Source: Bradyrhizobium elkanii WSM2783 (GTDB lineage: Bacteria > Pseudomonadota > Alphaproteobacteria > Rhizobiales > Xanthobacteraceae). Taken from it: a DNA stretch of 64,000 nt. The translations under genes were made by a program, and so were the position numbers. Of the stretch, positions 36,538-45,723 are shown piece by piece (position 1 is the first letter of the stretch; each line of letters begins with the position of its first letter). Under the pieces are notes generated by a model, which did not search any database, was not told the origin of the DNA, and worked only from the letters and a program-made list of their open reading frames with translations. The stretch lies in NCBI RefSeq assembly GCF_000472865.1, contig NZ_AXAP01000032.1:33005-97004 (forward strand), written 5' to 3'.

Positions 36538-37272
36538 ATGGATTCAGGATCCCCCACCCTGCCGTCTTCCCCCTGGCTGCCATTCGAAAGCCGGCGCCGC
36601 GCCCGCGACGAGAAGCGCGAGGCGGTGCTACGCACGGCGGTGCAGCTTTTCCTGGAGCAGGGCTATCACCGCGCGACATTGAATGACGTCGCCGAGCGGC
36701 TGAACATCACCAAGCCCGCGCTCTACAATTACTTCCGCAGCAAGCACGAGATCCTGTTCGAGTGCTGGTCGATGGGCGCAGATCTCGTCGACAGCGTCAT
36801 CACCGAGATCAATGCCGGCGGCGGTTCGGGCCTCATCAAGCTGCGCAAGCTGGTGCATTCCTATGCGGAATTGATGGCGACCGATTTCGGCGCGAGCCTG
36901 GTGCGCTTCGACCTGCGCGATCTTGCCGAGAAGGATGCCGGCGTCGCGCGCGCCGCCAAGAAACGGATCGATGCGACATTCCGCAAGTATATTTCGAGCG
37001 GCATCGCCGACGGCTCGATCAAGCGCTGCGATCCGAAGCTTGCTGCTTTCGCGATCGCGGGCGCGCTGAACTGGATCGGGCACTGGTACCGGCGCGACGG
37101 CACATCGTCGCCGACCGACATCGCCGACGAATTCACGGCCCGGCTGACCGAAGGCTTGGCTGCGGTCGCAATTCCCAATCACAACTCAAAACAAAAGACG
37201 CCGAGCGCGCCCTTGCGGCGCGAAACAAGGCGCAAGGCACCAGGGAAGAAACGCACAGGAGGAGCGTCTTAA
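36538..37272 (+). CDS. TetR-family transcriptional regulator
   Basis: 244 residues. TetR HTH at about 25-70: 'AVQLFLEQGYHRATLNDVAERLNITKPALYNYFRSKHEIL' region, with the usual 'YNYF.SK' at its end. Tetracyclin-like C-terminal ligand domain with a basic tail. It is divergent from the thiolase operon and its stop overlaps the start of the acyl-CoA ligase by one base (TAATG), so it likely represses both transcripts with an acyl-CoA effector. Confidence 0.92.
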   Translation: MDSGSPTLPSSPWLPFESRRRARDEKREAVLRTAVQLFLEQGYHRATLNDVAERLNITKPALYNYFRSKHEILFECWSMGADLVDSVITEINAGGGSGLIKLRKLVHSYAELMATDFGASLVRFDLRDLAEKDAGVARAAKKRIDATFRKYISSGIADGSIKRCDPKLAAFAIAGALNWIGHWYRRDGTSSPTDIADEFTARLTEGLAAVAIPNHNSKQKTPSAPLRRETRRKAPGKKRTGGAS

Positions 37273-38828
37273 TGAACATCACCCACGGATTGTGGCGCGC
37301 GCTGCAGATCAACCCGAATGGACTGGCCACTGTATGCCGCGAGCGACGACGCACCTGGCGCGTCGTGGGAGAACGGGTCGCGCGACTCGCCGGAGGCTTG
37401 CGGGCGCGCGGCCTCGCCGATGACGATCGCGTCGCGGTGCTGTCGCTCAATTCCGACCGCTATCTCGAGCTCTATCTCACGGTCGGCTGGGCCGGCGCGG
37501 TGATCGTGCCGCTCAACATCCGCTGGAGCGCGCTGGAGAATGAGGATGCGCTGCGCGACTGCCGCGCCAGCGTCCTGTTCGTCGACAAGGCGTTTGCGCC
37601 AACCGGCGCGCAGCTCGCGAAGGCGATCCCAGGACTAAAGCTGATCTTTGCCGACGATGGCGATGCGCCATCGGGCACCGAGAGCTATGAGGCCGTCATC
37701 GCGAGGAGCGAGCCGGTCGCCGACAGCATGCGCGAGAGCAAGGATCTCGCCGGCATCTTCTACACCGGCGGCACCACGGGGCGCTCCAAGGGCGTGATGC
37801 TCAGCCACCATAATCTGATGGCGAATGCCCTCAATGCGCTCGGTGAAGGGCTGTTTCCGGCAAGCTCGGTCTATCTGCCTGCCGCACCGATGTTCCATCT
37901 CGCCAACGGAGCGGCGATGTATTCGCTGCTCCTCTCCGGCGGCTCCAATGTGATCATACAGGGCTTTACGCCCGACGCCGTTGCGGCCGCGATCCAGAGC
38001 CATTGTGTCACCGATGTGCTGCTGGTGCCGACCATGATCCAGATGCTGGTCGATCACCCGGCGATCGGCAGCTATGACCTGTCCTCGCTCAAGAACATCG
38101 TCTATGGCGCATCGCCGATCAGCGAGGCGGTGCTTGACCGCGCCGCGCGGGCGCTGCCGCATGTTCAGTTCACGCAGGCCTACGGCATGACCGAACTGTC
38201 GCCGATCGCGACGCTTCTGCACTGGAAGGAGCATATCGGCGAGGGACGCAAGAAGGGTCGCCACCGCGGCGCGGGCCGCGCCACCCTTGGCTGCGAAGTG
38301 CGTATCGTCGACGAGAACGAGCGGCCGGTGCCCTCGGGCAATGTCGGCGAGATCGTCGTGCGCGGCGACAACGTGATGATGGGCTATTGGGAACGGCCCG
38401 AGGAGACCGCGCGAGCCATCGTCGACGGCTGGATGCACACCGGCGACGGCGGCTATGTGGACGAGGATGGCTTCATCTATGTGGTCGACCGCGTGAAGGA
38501 CATGATCATCTCCGGCGGCGAGAACGTCTATTCGATCGAGGTCGAGAATGCGCTGGCGCAGCATCCCTCGGTGCTGCAATGCGCGGTCATCGGCATCCCG
38601 AGCGAACAGTGGGGCGAGCAGGTCCATGCGGTCGTGGTCAAGCGCAGCGGCGTCGAAGTCTCCGCCGGCGAGCTGATCGAGTTCACCAAGACGCTGATCG
38701 CGGGCTACAAATGCCCGCGAAGCATCGAGATCACCGAGGCGCCTCTGCCGCTTTCCGGCGCCGGCAAGGTGCTGAAGCGCGAGCTGCGCAAGCCGTTCTG
38801 GGACAACCGCGAGCGCCGTGTAAACTGA
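37272..38828 (+). CDS. Acyl-CoA ligase (AMP-forming, FadD-like)
   Basis: 518 residues. ATP/AMP motif 'FYTGGTTGRSKGVM', 'AYGMTELSPIATLL', 'HTGDGGYVDEDGFIYVVDRVKDMIISGGENVY' (split motif A8) and the catalytic Lys near the end in 'SGAGKVLKREL'. It activates a carboxylic acid with CoA. The start overlaps the TetR stop, so the two are co-translated. It supplies the substrate for the divergent beta-oxidation genes. Confidence 0.93.
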   Translation: MNITHGLWRALQINPNGLATVCRERRRTWRVVGERVARLAGGLRARGLADDDRVAVLSLNSDRYLELYLTVGWAGAVIVPLNIRWSALENEDALRDCRASVLFVDKAFAPTGAQLAKAIPGLKLIFADDGDAPSGTESYEAVIARSEPVADSMRESKDLAGIFYTGGTTGRSKGVMLSHHNLMANALNALGEGLFPASSVYLPAAPMFHLANGAAMYSLLLSGGSNVIIQGFTPDAVAAAIQSHCVTDVLLVPTMIQMLVDHPAIGSYDLSSLKNIVYGASPISEAVLDRAARALPHVQFTQAYGMTELSPIATLLHWKEHIGEGRKKGRHRGAGRATLGCEVRIVDENERPVPSGNVGEIVVRGDNVMMGYWERPEETARAIVDGWMHTGDGGYVDEDGFIYVVDRVKDMIISGGENVYSIEVENALAQHPSVLQCAVIGIPSEQWGEQVHAVVVKRSGVEVSAGELIEFTKTLIAGYKCPRSIEITEAPLPLSGAGKVLKRELRKPFWDNRERRVN

Positions 38829-38901
38829 CTCTCTCGGTTGATCGGAATCGATCGGACTGGGCCGGTCGCTCCGCGGGCTCCCGTTGAGCGGGGCGCTCGT
38901 A

Positions 38902-39093
38902 CTAGTCGCGGCCGATCAATGCTCGCATCGCATCAAGGTCCTGAAAAACGTCAGCCTGACGACGCAGCTCGTCAGCGACCATGGACGGATGGCTCTTGAC
39001 GGTGGATACAACTGTCACGCGCACGCCACGGCGCTGTACGGCTTCGACCAGCGCGTGACGCGCTGCCTGCCGGTCACCGATAGGCGTCAGTAG
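38902..39093 (-). pseudogene. NYN/LabA-domain protein, C-terminal remnant
   Basis: The minus-strand frame ending at a TAG at 38902 reads '...LVEAVQRRGVRVTVVST' and '...MVADELRRQADVFQDL', the C-terminal part of NYN-domain (LabA-like, PIN-fold) proteins common in Bradyrhizobium. About 60 residues remain; the N-terminal catalytic Asp region is gone, replaced by the end of the aldehyde dehydrogenase gene. The rest of the 275-base interval shows nothing. Confidence 0.65.
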
Positions 39094-39103
39094 CGGCCGC
39101 TAG

Positions 39104-40555
39104 CTAGACAGTGCCGCAGCTCTGATAGATGTGCTTGATCTCAAGGAAGTCGATCAGCCCATCGTAACCGTGCAGACGGCCTAGTCCGCTGCGGCGGTAT
39201 CCACCGGTTTCCGCTTCGGCAAACAGCCTGTTATGGTCGTTAATCCACACGGTGCCATTGCGCAAAGCGCGTGCGACGCGCATCGCGCGCGCGCCATCAT
39301 GGGTCCAGACGCTGGCAGAGAGGCCGTATTCGCTGTGATTGGCGCGGACAACCGCCTCCTGCTCGTCCTCGAACCCCTCCAGAACGACAAACGGGCCAAA
39401 GATCTCCTCCTGCACGAAGAATCCCGAAGTATCGCGATGCGCAACCAGCGTCGGCGTCAGAAAGAATCCCTTGGCCAGATCTCCGTTCGGCCGTCCGCCA
39501 CGCAGGACAACCTCGTCCGCTGCAGCCATCGCATCGTCGATCCTGTGCGAGACTGCGGCAAGCGACGCCGCATCGATCAACGGACCCATGTTCGTCTCTG
39601 CCGAGAGGCCGGAGCCGATTTTCAGGTTTGTGAGAGAGGACCGCAGCGCTGCCTTCATCTCCTCATAACGCGACGCATGTACCAGAACACGCCGCGCCGC
39701 CGTACATTGCTGTCCGGAGATGATGGTCGCAGCGGCTGCGAGCTTTGGTGCCACGGTCGCGATATCTGCATCTTCAAAGACGAGACAGGCCGACTTCCCG
39801 CCGAGCTCAAGCGACAGTTTCTTCATGGTCGGCGCAGCCGCAGCCATGATGCGTTGCCCGGTCGCGTTCGAGCCGGTAAAGCTGAGCACGTCGACTTCGG
39901 GCGAAGTGACGAGATATTCCGCCACCTCGTGCCCCTGCTCGTTGACGAGATTGACGACGCCGGCAGGAAGCTGCTCGACGTCGCTAAGGCACTTGATGAT
40001 CTCGGCAGTAACCAATGCCGTCTGCGGCGCGGGCTTGATCACCGCCGTGCACCCGGCGGCAAGGGCCGGCGTCAATGCGCGGATAAGCAACACCGCGGGT
40101 GCGTTCCACGGGATGATCAGACCGGCAACGCCTGCCGGCTCTTTCAGCATCGTGGAGAACGTACCCGGTTCGACCTCGAGAACGTGTCCGGGGATATGAC
40201 GCGTCAATCCCGCGTAGTAACGTATCTCCGAGACGCTGCCCTCGATCTCGCCGCGCGACTGCGCAAGCGGCTTTCCGTTCTCCAGCGTGAGAAGGCGCGC
40301 CAGTTCCGCGCCGCGCTGCTCCATCCGGTCCGCCCATCTCAGCATGACCAGCTGGCGAAGCCGCGGATTCTGCGACCAGCCCGCGCGCTCGAAAGCGCCG
40401 CGTGCGGCCGATACCGCCGCTTCCGCATCTTTCTTTCCGCCGGCCTCGACGCGGCCGACCACCGCCTGATTGGAAGGATCAATGCTCGGCACCGTTTCAC
40501 CGGAGGATGCCGGTTGCCAGACGCCGTCGATCAGATTGAGAGCATGAAGAGACAT
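39104..40555 (-). CDS. NAD(P)-dependent aldehyde dehydrogenase
   Basis: 483 residues from the ATG at 40555; the longer frame extends over the MFS gene and is not coding. Rossmann and catalytic features: 'IIPWNAPAVL', 'VIKPAPQTAL', 'FTGSNATGQRI', catalytic Glu in 'LELGGKSACLVF' and the Cys in 'ISGQQCTAARR'. Last gene of the hmf-like operon. In furan metabolism it could oxidise furfural-type aldehydes to the acid; vanillin or benzaldehyde are alternatives. Confidence 0.92.
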   Translation of the reverse strand: MSLHALNLIDGVWQPASSGETVPSIDPSNQAVVGRVEAGGKKDAEAAVSAARGAFERAGWSQNPRLRQLVMLRWADRMEQRGAELARLLTLENGKPLAQSRGEIEGSVSEIRYYAGLTRHIPGHVLEVEPGTFSTMLKEPAGVAGLIIPWNAPAVLLIRALTPALAAGCTAVIKPAPQTALVTAEIIKCLSDVEQLPAGVVNLVNEQGHEVAEYLVTSPEVDVLSFTGSNATGQRIMAAAAPTMKKLSLELGGKSACLVFEDADIATVAPKLAAAATIISGQQCTAARRVLVHASRYEEMKAALRSSLTNLKIGSGLSAETNMGPLIDAASLAAVSHRIDDAMAAADEVVLRGGRPNGDLAKGFFLTPTLVAHRDTSGFFVQEEIFGPFVVLEGFEDEQEAVVRANHSEYGLSASVWTHDGARAMRVARALRNGTVWINDHNRLFAEAETGGYRRSGLGRLHGYDGLIDFLEIKHIYQSCGTV

Positions 40556-40614
40556 ATTATCCGAACCTAACTTTCGATCGTGGCGGCGCGGTCCGACCGC
40601 GCCGCCACTAGTCC

Positions 40615-41946
40615 TCACTTGAAGTCGCCCTTGGTCTCCGGGATCACGCTTGCCCCGATCAGGTAGATCGCGAAGACCGCAACCGAGAAGATGGCGAGCG
40701 ATGTCGGAATCTGCGCGGCGCCGGCACTCACCAGCGACACGAAGGTCGGCATCATGCCGCCGAGCGCAAAGCCAATGTTCCACGACAGCCCTGTACCGCT
40801 CGCGCGCACAGCCGTCGGGAAGCGCTCGTTCAGGAAGATCAGCACCGGTGCATAGCCGGCATTGCCGATGAAGGCGATCGCCAACGCATAGAGCGTGATC
40901 TGCGTGATGTCCTTCGTCGCGGCAAGGCCCAGATAGCACAGCGGAAGCAGCACGATGGCAGCTGCCCCGACCAGGAGAAAGGTCTTCTTCCGCCCGATCT
41001 TGTCGCTCAGCGATCCGATCAGAACCGCCGAGAAGAACGACGAGACACTGGCGCCCATCAGAATCAGCGACGAGGTCTGGTTCGGGACCGCGTTGATGAT
41101 CTTCAAGAAGCTCGGAAGATATCCGGAGGTCAGATAATAGCCCGCTCCGCCGCCGAACGTGATCAGGATATTGAGCAGCAGGATCCTGCGGTACTCTCCT
41201 GAAAAAATCTCCTTGACCGGAGCCTTGGACGCCTCCGCCTTACGTGTCTTCTGCTGCCGCTTCAGCTCCTTGAAGTAAGGCGATTCCTCGAGGTTCTTGA
41301 AGATGAACCAGCCGAGCAAAGAGCTCAGCAGGCCGGAGAAGAACATCACGCGCCAGCCCCACTCCGCGAAGGCTTCACCGGGAAAGATCGAGGAGGTGAT
41401 CAGGAACACGAACGACGCCAGCAACGCGCCGATCCCGGCGCCGCCGCCACCCACCAGGCCGGACATCGCCCCGCGCCAATTTGCCGGCACAGATTCCGTG
41501 CCGATGGTATGGGTCGACGCCACCACTCCGCCGACGAAGACGCCCTGCACCAGGCGCAGGATCAGAAAGATGATTGGCGCGATCACGCCGACCTGGGCGA
41601 TCGTCGGCAGCAAGCCGAACGCAGCCGTGCTGATGCCGACACCGAAAATTGCGACCAGCATGGCGCGCTTGCGTCCGTGCACGTCGGCATAATGGCCGAA
41701 GACGGCCGAGCCGAGCGGCCGCATCAGCAGCGTGACGGCGAACGATCCATACACCGCGGCCAGCGACAGCGCCGTATTGCTCGATGGAAAGAACAATGCG
41801 CCGACGACCGGCGCGACATAGAGCAGAATGAACAAATCAAAAAGATCGAGCGCCCAGCCGAGCACCGAGGCAATGATCGCGTTGACCATCTGTCGATTGT
41901 CTGCCGACGTCCGCACATTCGCGACGGACACGTCCATCTCAGCCAT
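40615..41946 (-). CDS. MFS transporter (aromatic/organic acid:H+ symporter type)
   Basis: 443 residues, 12 helices. MFS motif between helices 2 and 3: 'GSAVFGHYADVHGRKRAM'; central repeat motif 'GSLSDKIGRKKTF'. The start 'NAIIASVLGWALDLFDLFIL' is typical of the aromatic-acid/sialate symporter subfamilies. It sits between the crotonase and aldehyde dehydrogenase genes and probably imports the operon's acid substrate, as HmfT-type carriers do. Confidence 0.9.
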   Translation of the reverse strand: MAEMDVSVANVRTSADNRQMVNAIIASVLGWALDLFDLFILLYVAPVVGALFFPSSNTALSLAAVYGSFAVTLLMRPLGSAVFGHYADVHGRKRAMLVAIFGVGISTAAFGLLPTIAQVGVIAPIIFLILRLVQGVFVGGVVASTHTIGTESVPANWRGAMSGLVGGGGAGIGALLASFVFLITSSIFPGEAFAEWGWRVMFFSGLLSSLLGWFIFKNLEESPYFKELKRQQKTRKAEASKAPVKEIFSGEYRRILLLNILITFGGGAGYYLTSGYLPSFLKIINAVPNQTSSLILMGASVSSFFSAVLIGSLSDKIGRKKTFLLVGAAAIVLLPLCYLGLAATKDITQITLYALAIAFIGNAGYAPVLIFLNERFPTAVRASGTGLSWNIGFALGGMMPTFVSLVSAGAAQIPTSLAIFSVAVFAIYLIGASVIPETKGDFK

Positions 41947-42019
41947 ATTTCCCTCCCCTTTGAAGATTGCCGCGGCGGCTGACCGCCGTCCGCGGCGTTG
42001 TTAGTCGTCTTCCTTGTCG

Positions 42020-42826
42020 TCAGCGCCCGACGAACTTGGGCGGACGCTTGGCGTTGAAGGCTTCGACGCCTTCCTTGAAGTCCTCGGACTGACGCAGCCG
42101 GCTGTAGCAATGGCCCTCGAGCTCGATCGCGATCGTGAGCGTCGAGTCTTCGGTGTCGTTCAGGAGCTTCTTCGCGGTACGCTGCGCCAAAGGCGAGAAG
42201 GTGCGCAGCTCGTCGACCAGCCGGTCCGTTGCCTTCTCAAGCTCGGCGTCCGGCACGCATTCGGTCGCAATCCCCCACTCCAGCGCCTGCTTCGCCGAGA
42301 TCCGCTTGGAGCGCATCACGATGTCCTTGGTGCGGGTGATACCGACCATTTTCTGCAGACGTGCCGATCCTCCCGACCCCGGGATCTGTCCGAGCTTCTG
42401 CTCCGGCAAGGCGTATTGCGTGGTTTCGGAAGCGATGCGGAAGTCGCAGGCGAGCGACAGCTCGAATCCGACGCCGAAGCAATAGCCGCGATTGGCGACA
42501 ATCACCGGCTTGGCGCAACGTGCGGGCGCGGCGATATTCCAGGCCAGTTTTGATACGTGCTCCGGGCTCGCTTCCATGAAGCCGCCGATATTGCCGCCAC
42601 TGGAGAAATGGTCGCCCTCGCCCCGCAACACGATGACGCGAACACGCGGATCTTCGTCGAGCGTCTCGAAGGTCAGCCGTAGCTGATCGCGCTGCGGCAT
42701 CGAGACGACGTTATAGGGCGGCCGGCCGAGTATGATGTCGGCGCGCTCATGCGCCTCGTCGATCTCGACCTTGAACCCGTCGAGCTTGGCGAGACGGGGA
42801 TCGGCAAAGGTGTACGGGGATGGCAT
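42020..42826 (-). CDS. hmfE: Crotonase-family hydrolase, putative 2-oxoglutaroyl-CoA hydrolase
   Basis: 268 residues with the enoyl-CoA hydratase fold. The two oxyanion/Glu regions are 'GEGDHFSSGGNIGGF' and 'GYCFGVGFELSLACD'; the second Glu is in 'ALPEQKLGQIPGSGG'. In the furoate pathway of Cupriavidus basilensis HMF14 this position (fifth gene) encodes HmfE, which releases 2-oxoglutarate from its CoA thioester. The order here (large, FAD, 2Fe-2S, synthetase, crotonase) is the same. The name rests on order plus general resemblance. Confidence 0.75.
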   Translation of the reverse strand: MPSPYTFADPRLAKLDGFKVEIDEAHERADIILGRPPYNVVSMPQRDQLRLTFETLDEDPRVRVIVLRGEGDHFSSGGNIGGFMEASPEHVSKLAWNIAAPARCAKPVIVANRGYCFGVGFELSLACDFRIASETTQYALPEQKLGQIPGSGGSARLQKMVGITRTKDIVMRSKRISAKQALEWGIATECVPDAELEKATDRLVDELRTFSPLAQRTAKKLLNDTEDSTLTIAIELEGHCYSRLRQSEDFKEGVEAFNAKRPPKFVGR

Positions 42827-42855
42827 GTGGTTTTCCTTTCGTTGGTGTCGTGTGA

Positions 42856-44400
42856 TCAGGCCGCATCCGAGGGCGGCAGGCGCTCGGCTTCGTATTCTCC
42901 TGCGACGAGCAGACGCCGGAGAAGTTTACCGACCGGCGATTTTGGAATGGCATCGACAAAGACGTAGCGTCGCGGGCGCTTGAAATTGGCAAGACCGGAG
43001 GTGCGGCAGAACTGCTCGAGCTCCGCCTCGGAGACCGATCGGTTGCGCTTGACGAAGGCGGCGACGATCTTGCCCCATTTCTCGTCGGCGAGACCGACGA
43101 CTGCCACTTCAGAGACAGCGGGATGCAGCGACAGGCAGCTTTCGATTTCTACCGGCGACACATTCTCGCCGCCGGTGATGATCATGTCATCGACGCGGCC
43201 GGTCACGAACAGGTCGCCGTCGGAATCGATGAACCCGGTATCTCCGGTAAAATACCAGCCCTCGCGCAGCGCCTTGGCATCGGCCTCGGGCCGCCGCCAG
43301 TAGCCTTCGAATGCTTCGTCGCCGGCGAGCGAGGCGATGATCTCGCCCTCTTCGCCCGGTGCGGCAAGTTCGGCAATCGAACGAGCGTTGATCCGTACCA
43401 CCCTGATGTGCTGGTTGATGCCGGCCTTGCCGGCCGAGCCGGGCTTGGCCGGCGCGTTCTGATCGATCGTGAAGGTGTAGATCTCGGAGCTGCCGTAATG
43501 ATTGACGAACAGGTCCGGCTTGAACACTTCGCTCAACTTCTTGAGCAATCCATCCGTCATCGAGGCGCCGGCAAAGCCGAGTTTTCGCACGCTCGATACG
43601 TCGGTCGCCGAGAACGCCTCGTGGTGAACGAGATCGTGGTAGAGCGTTGGCACCAGATAAAGATTGCTGATCTTTTCGCTCTCGATAAGGGCCAGCGCCT
43701 GGCGGCTGTCATAGCGCGGCAGGCAAATGAAGGTGCCGCCGATCAGCGACATCGCGAGCAAGGAGCGCACACCCATGGTGTGATAGAGCGGCATCACGCC
43801 GAGCGTACGCTCGTTGCGGCCATAGAGGTTTTGCGCGACATGCGCGATTGCCGCCGCGCGCTCGGCACGATGATGGCGCGGCACGCCCTTTGGTCGCGAT
43901 GTCGTGCCCGACGTGTAGAGCATGATCGACCATGCATCGGCGCCGACCCGAGGCTGGGCATCAGGAGCGCCGCCTTCCACCATGTCCGCGAAAGCCAGGT
44001 CTCCGTCGACATTCATACCGACCGCAATGCGTTGCAAGCCGGCCGCGCGCGTAGAATTTCTCACGGCGTCGGCGGAGACATCCTGATAGAAGACCGCGCA
44101 GGCCTCCGCATTCTCGATGCAGAAATCGAGCTCGTCGGCCTTGGCACGCCAGTTGATCGGCGTGATGACCAGCCCCGCAAACTGGCAGGCCCAGTGCAGG
44201 GTCGCAGCCTCCCAGCGGTTCTGCAGCACGGTGACGACGTGATCGCCGGGCTTCAGCCCGATGCGATCGAACGATGCTACGAGCGCCGAGATCTTGCCGT
44301 ACCACTGCCGATAGGTAAGGCGAAGCTCGCCGTCGACGATCGCAAGCGCATCCGGATCACGCGCGACGCTTGCAATGAAACTGCTGCCGAGATCAAGCAT
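42856..44400 (-). CDS. hmfD: AMP-forming acyl-CoA synthetase, putative 2-furoyl-CoA synthetase
   Basis: 514 residues. 'MLYTSGTTSRPKGVPRHH' P-loop, 'VNHYGSSEIYTF', 'YFTGDTGFIDSDGDLFVTGRVDDMI' hinge region and the C-terminal Lys in 'PKSPVGKLLRRLL'. It looks like the benzoate/4-chlorobenzoate-CoA ligase group, which suits an aromatic or furanic acid. Overlaps the 2Fe-2S subunit gene by 8 bases. In the known pathway HmfD activates 2-furoate with CoA. Confidence 0.78.
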   Translation of the reverse strand: MLDLGSSFIASVARDPDALAIVDGELRLTYRQWYGKISALVASFDRIGLKPGDHVVTVLQNRWEAATLHWACQFAGLVITPINWRAKADELDFCIENAEACAVFYQDVSADAVRNSTRAAGLQRIAVGMNVDGDLAFADMVEGGAPDAQPRVGADAWSIMLYTSGTTSRPKGVPRHHRAERAAAIAHVAQNLYGRNERTLGVMPLYHTMGVRSLLAMSLIGGTFICLPRYDSRQALALIESEKISNLYLVPTLYHDLVHHEAFSATDVSSVRKLGFAGASMTDGLLKKLSEVFKPDLFVNHYGSSEIYTFTIDQNAPAKPGSAGKAGINQHIRVVRINARSIAELAAPGEEGEIIASLAGDEAFEGYWRRPEADAKALREGWYFTGDTGFIDSDGDLFVTGRVDDMIITGGENVSPVEIESCLSLHPAVSEVAVVGLADEKWGKIVAAFVKRNRSVSEAELEQFCRTSGLANFKRPRRYVFVDAIPKSPVGKLLRRLLVAGEYEAERLPPSDAA

Positions 44401-44911
44401 CTGACTTCTCTTGGGTGGTTGTGGCGAGCTCGGCGGCCGCTTCCAGCGCCGCCTTTACGATCGGGGTGTAGCCGGTGCAGCGGCAGAGATGGCCGCTCAG
44501 GAGATCGCGGATATCGGCTTCGCTTGGCGCCGGATGCCGGCGCAGATAATGGTCGAGCGACATCAGGATGCCGGCGGTACAGAAGCCGCATTGCAAAGCG
44601 TGGTTGCGGCGGAACGCTTGTTGCAGGATGCCGAGCCGGTCGGGTGACGGAGCAAGCCCTTCGACGGTTTGGACCTCGCAACCATCGGCCTGTGCCGCCA
44701 GCGTCAGGCAGGAACGCGTAAGCATGCCGTCGATAATGACCGTGCAGGCACCGCAAACCCCATGCTCGCAGCCGACATGGGTTCCGGTTGCGCCGATCTG
44801 CTGGCGCAGGAAGTCGGACAGCAGCGTGCGCGGCTCGGCTTCGGCTTCAACCGGCCTGCCGTTCAGCTTGAAGCGAACCGGATGACGGCCATCGGCGCTG
44901 AGACGGGTCAT
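44393..44911 (-). CDS. hmfC: 2Fe-2S subunit of molybdenum hydroxylase (putative furoyl-CoA dehydrogenase)
   Basis: 172 residues with both iron-sulfur clusters: plant-type ferredoxin ligands Cys48, Cys53, Cys56, Cys68 and the helical cluster Cys108, Cys111, Cys143, Cys145 ('CGFCTAGIL', 'CRCTGY'). It carries electrons from the Mo site to FAD. It overlaps both neighbours by a few bases, so the subunits are translated together. Confidence 0.88.
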   Translation of the reverse strand: MTRLSADGRHPVRFKLNGRPVEAEAEPRTLLSDFLRQQIGATGTHVGCEHGVCGACTVIIDGMLTRSCLTLAAQADGCEVQTVEGLAPSPDRLGILQQAFRRNHALQCGFCTAGILMSLDHYLRRHPAPSEADIRDLLSGHLCRCTGYTPIVKAALEAAAELATTTQEKSDA

Positions 44912-45723
44912 TGCAGCACCTCGCGCACCAGATCGCGGCCGATGATCCGCACCAGATCGCGGCGATAGCGCGCGGTCGCGTGCACGTCATCGCGCGCGTC
45001 GAGCTCATAGGCAAAGCCGTTCAGCGCATCGTCGAGCGCACTTCCGTCCAGGCGCGGCCAGTCCCGCGCCTGCGGAACATCGGCGACGCCGCCAACGGCA
45101 AAGCGGACACCTTTCGAGGTCGCAACCGCCGCGCAGGCCACGATGGCGAAATCACCGTGGCGGCGGGCGACTTCGCGAAACGCGCATCGCTCGCCGGCCC
45201 GAGCGGGAAACGATACGGCTTCAATGAGTTCGTCTTCCGCCCGCGCAGTGGCCATCATGCCAAGAAAGAACTCGGTCGCTGCAACCCGTCGGCGCCGTCG
45301 CGCATTGCGCAGATGCACCTCGCCGCCGAGGGCGATCAGCGCGAGCGGCATCTCGGCGCTCGGGTCGGCATGTGCGAGCGAGCCGCAGATGGTGCCGCGG
45401 CTGCGCGTCTGGACATGGCCGACCCAGGGCAACGCCCGCGCAAGAAGCGGCTGAGTCCGCGCCAGCTCCGGCCATGCGAGCAAGGCGGCCTGGCGCACGC
45501 CGGCGCCGATCGTCACCACTCCAGCCTGTTCTTCGATGCGATTGAGCTCCTTAAGCCGCATGATGTCGATCAGGAGTCTCGGCTTGGCGAGGCGCATATT
45601 GAGCATCGCCATCAGCGATTGGCCGCCGGCGAGCACGCGGGCATTGCCGCCCTCTTTCGAAAGTCCCTCAAGGACTTCGTTGACGGATTCGGCGCGGACA
45701 TAGTCGAAGGCGGCTGGTTTCAT
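44908..45723 (-). CDS. hmfB: FAD subunit of molybdenum hydroxylase (putative furoyl-CoA dehydrogenase)
   Basis: 271 residues of the CoxM/XdhB type: FAD loop 'VLAGGQSLMAMLNMRLAKP' and 'RGTICGSLAHADPSAEM'. The 4Fe-4S insertion of 4-hydroxybenzoyl-CoA reductase HcrB is not seen, which speaks for an oxidising dehydrogenase and not a ring-reducing enzyme. Overlaps both neighbour genes by 4 bases (ATGA type). Confidence 0.87.
   Translation of the reverse strand: MKPAAFDYVRAESVNEVLEGLSKEGGNARVLAGGQSLMAMLNMRLAKPRLLIDIMRLKELNRIEEQAGVVTIGAGVRQAALLAWPELARTQPLLARALPWVGHVQTRSRGTICGSLAHADPSAEMPLALIALGGEVHLRNARRRRRVAATEFFLGMMATARAEDELIEAVSFPARAGERCAFREVARRHGDFAIVACAAVATSKGVRFAVGGVADVPQARDWPRLDGSALDDALNGFAYELDARDDVHATARYRRDLVRIIGRDLVREVLQ

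Noticed and set aside
42020..42826. Feruloyl-CoA hydratase/lyase (Ech) with Fcs and Vdh
   Set aside because: Synthetase-crotonase-aldehyde dehydrogenase order is suggestive, but the crotonase lacks the lyase-type pattern and the Mo hydroxylase subunits fit the furoate set better.
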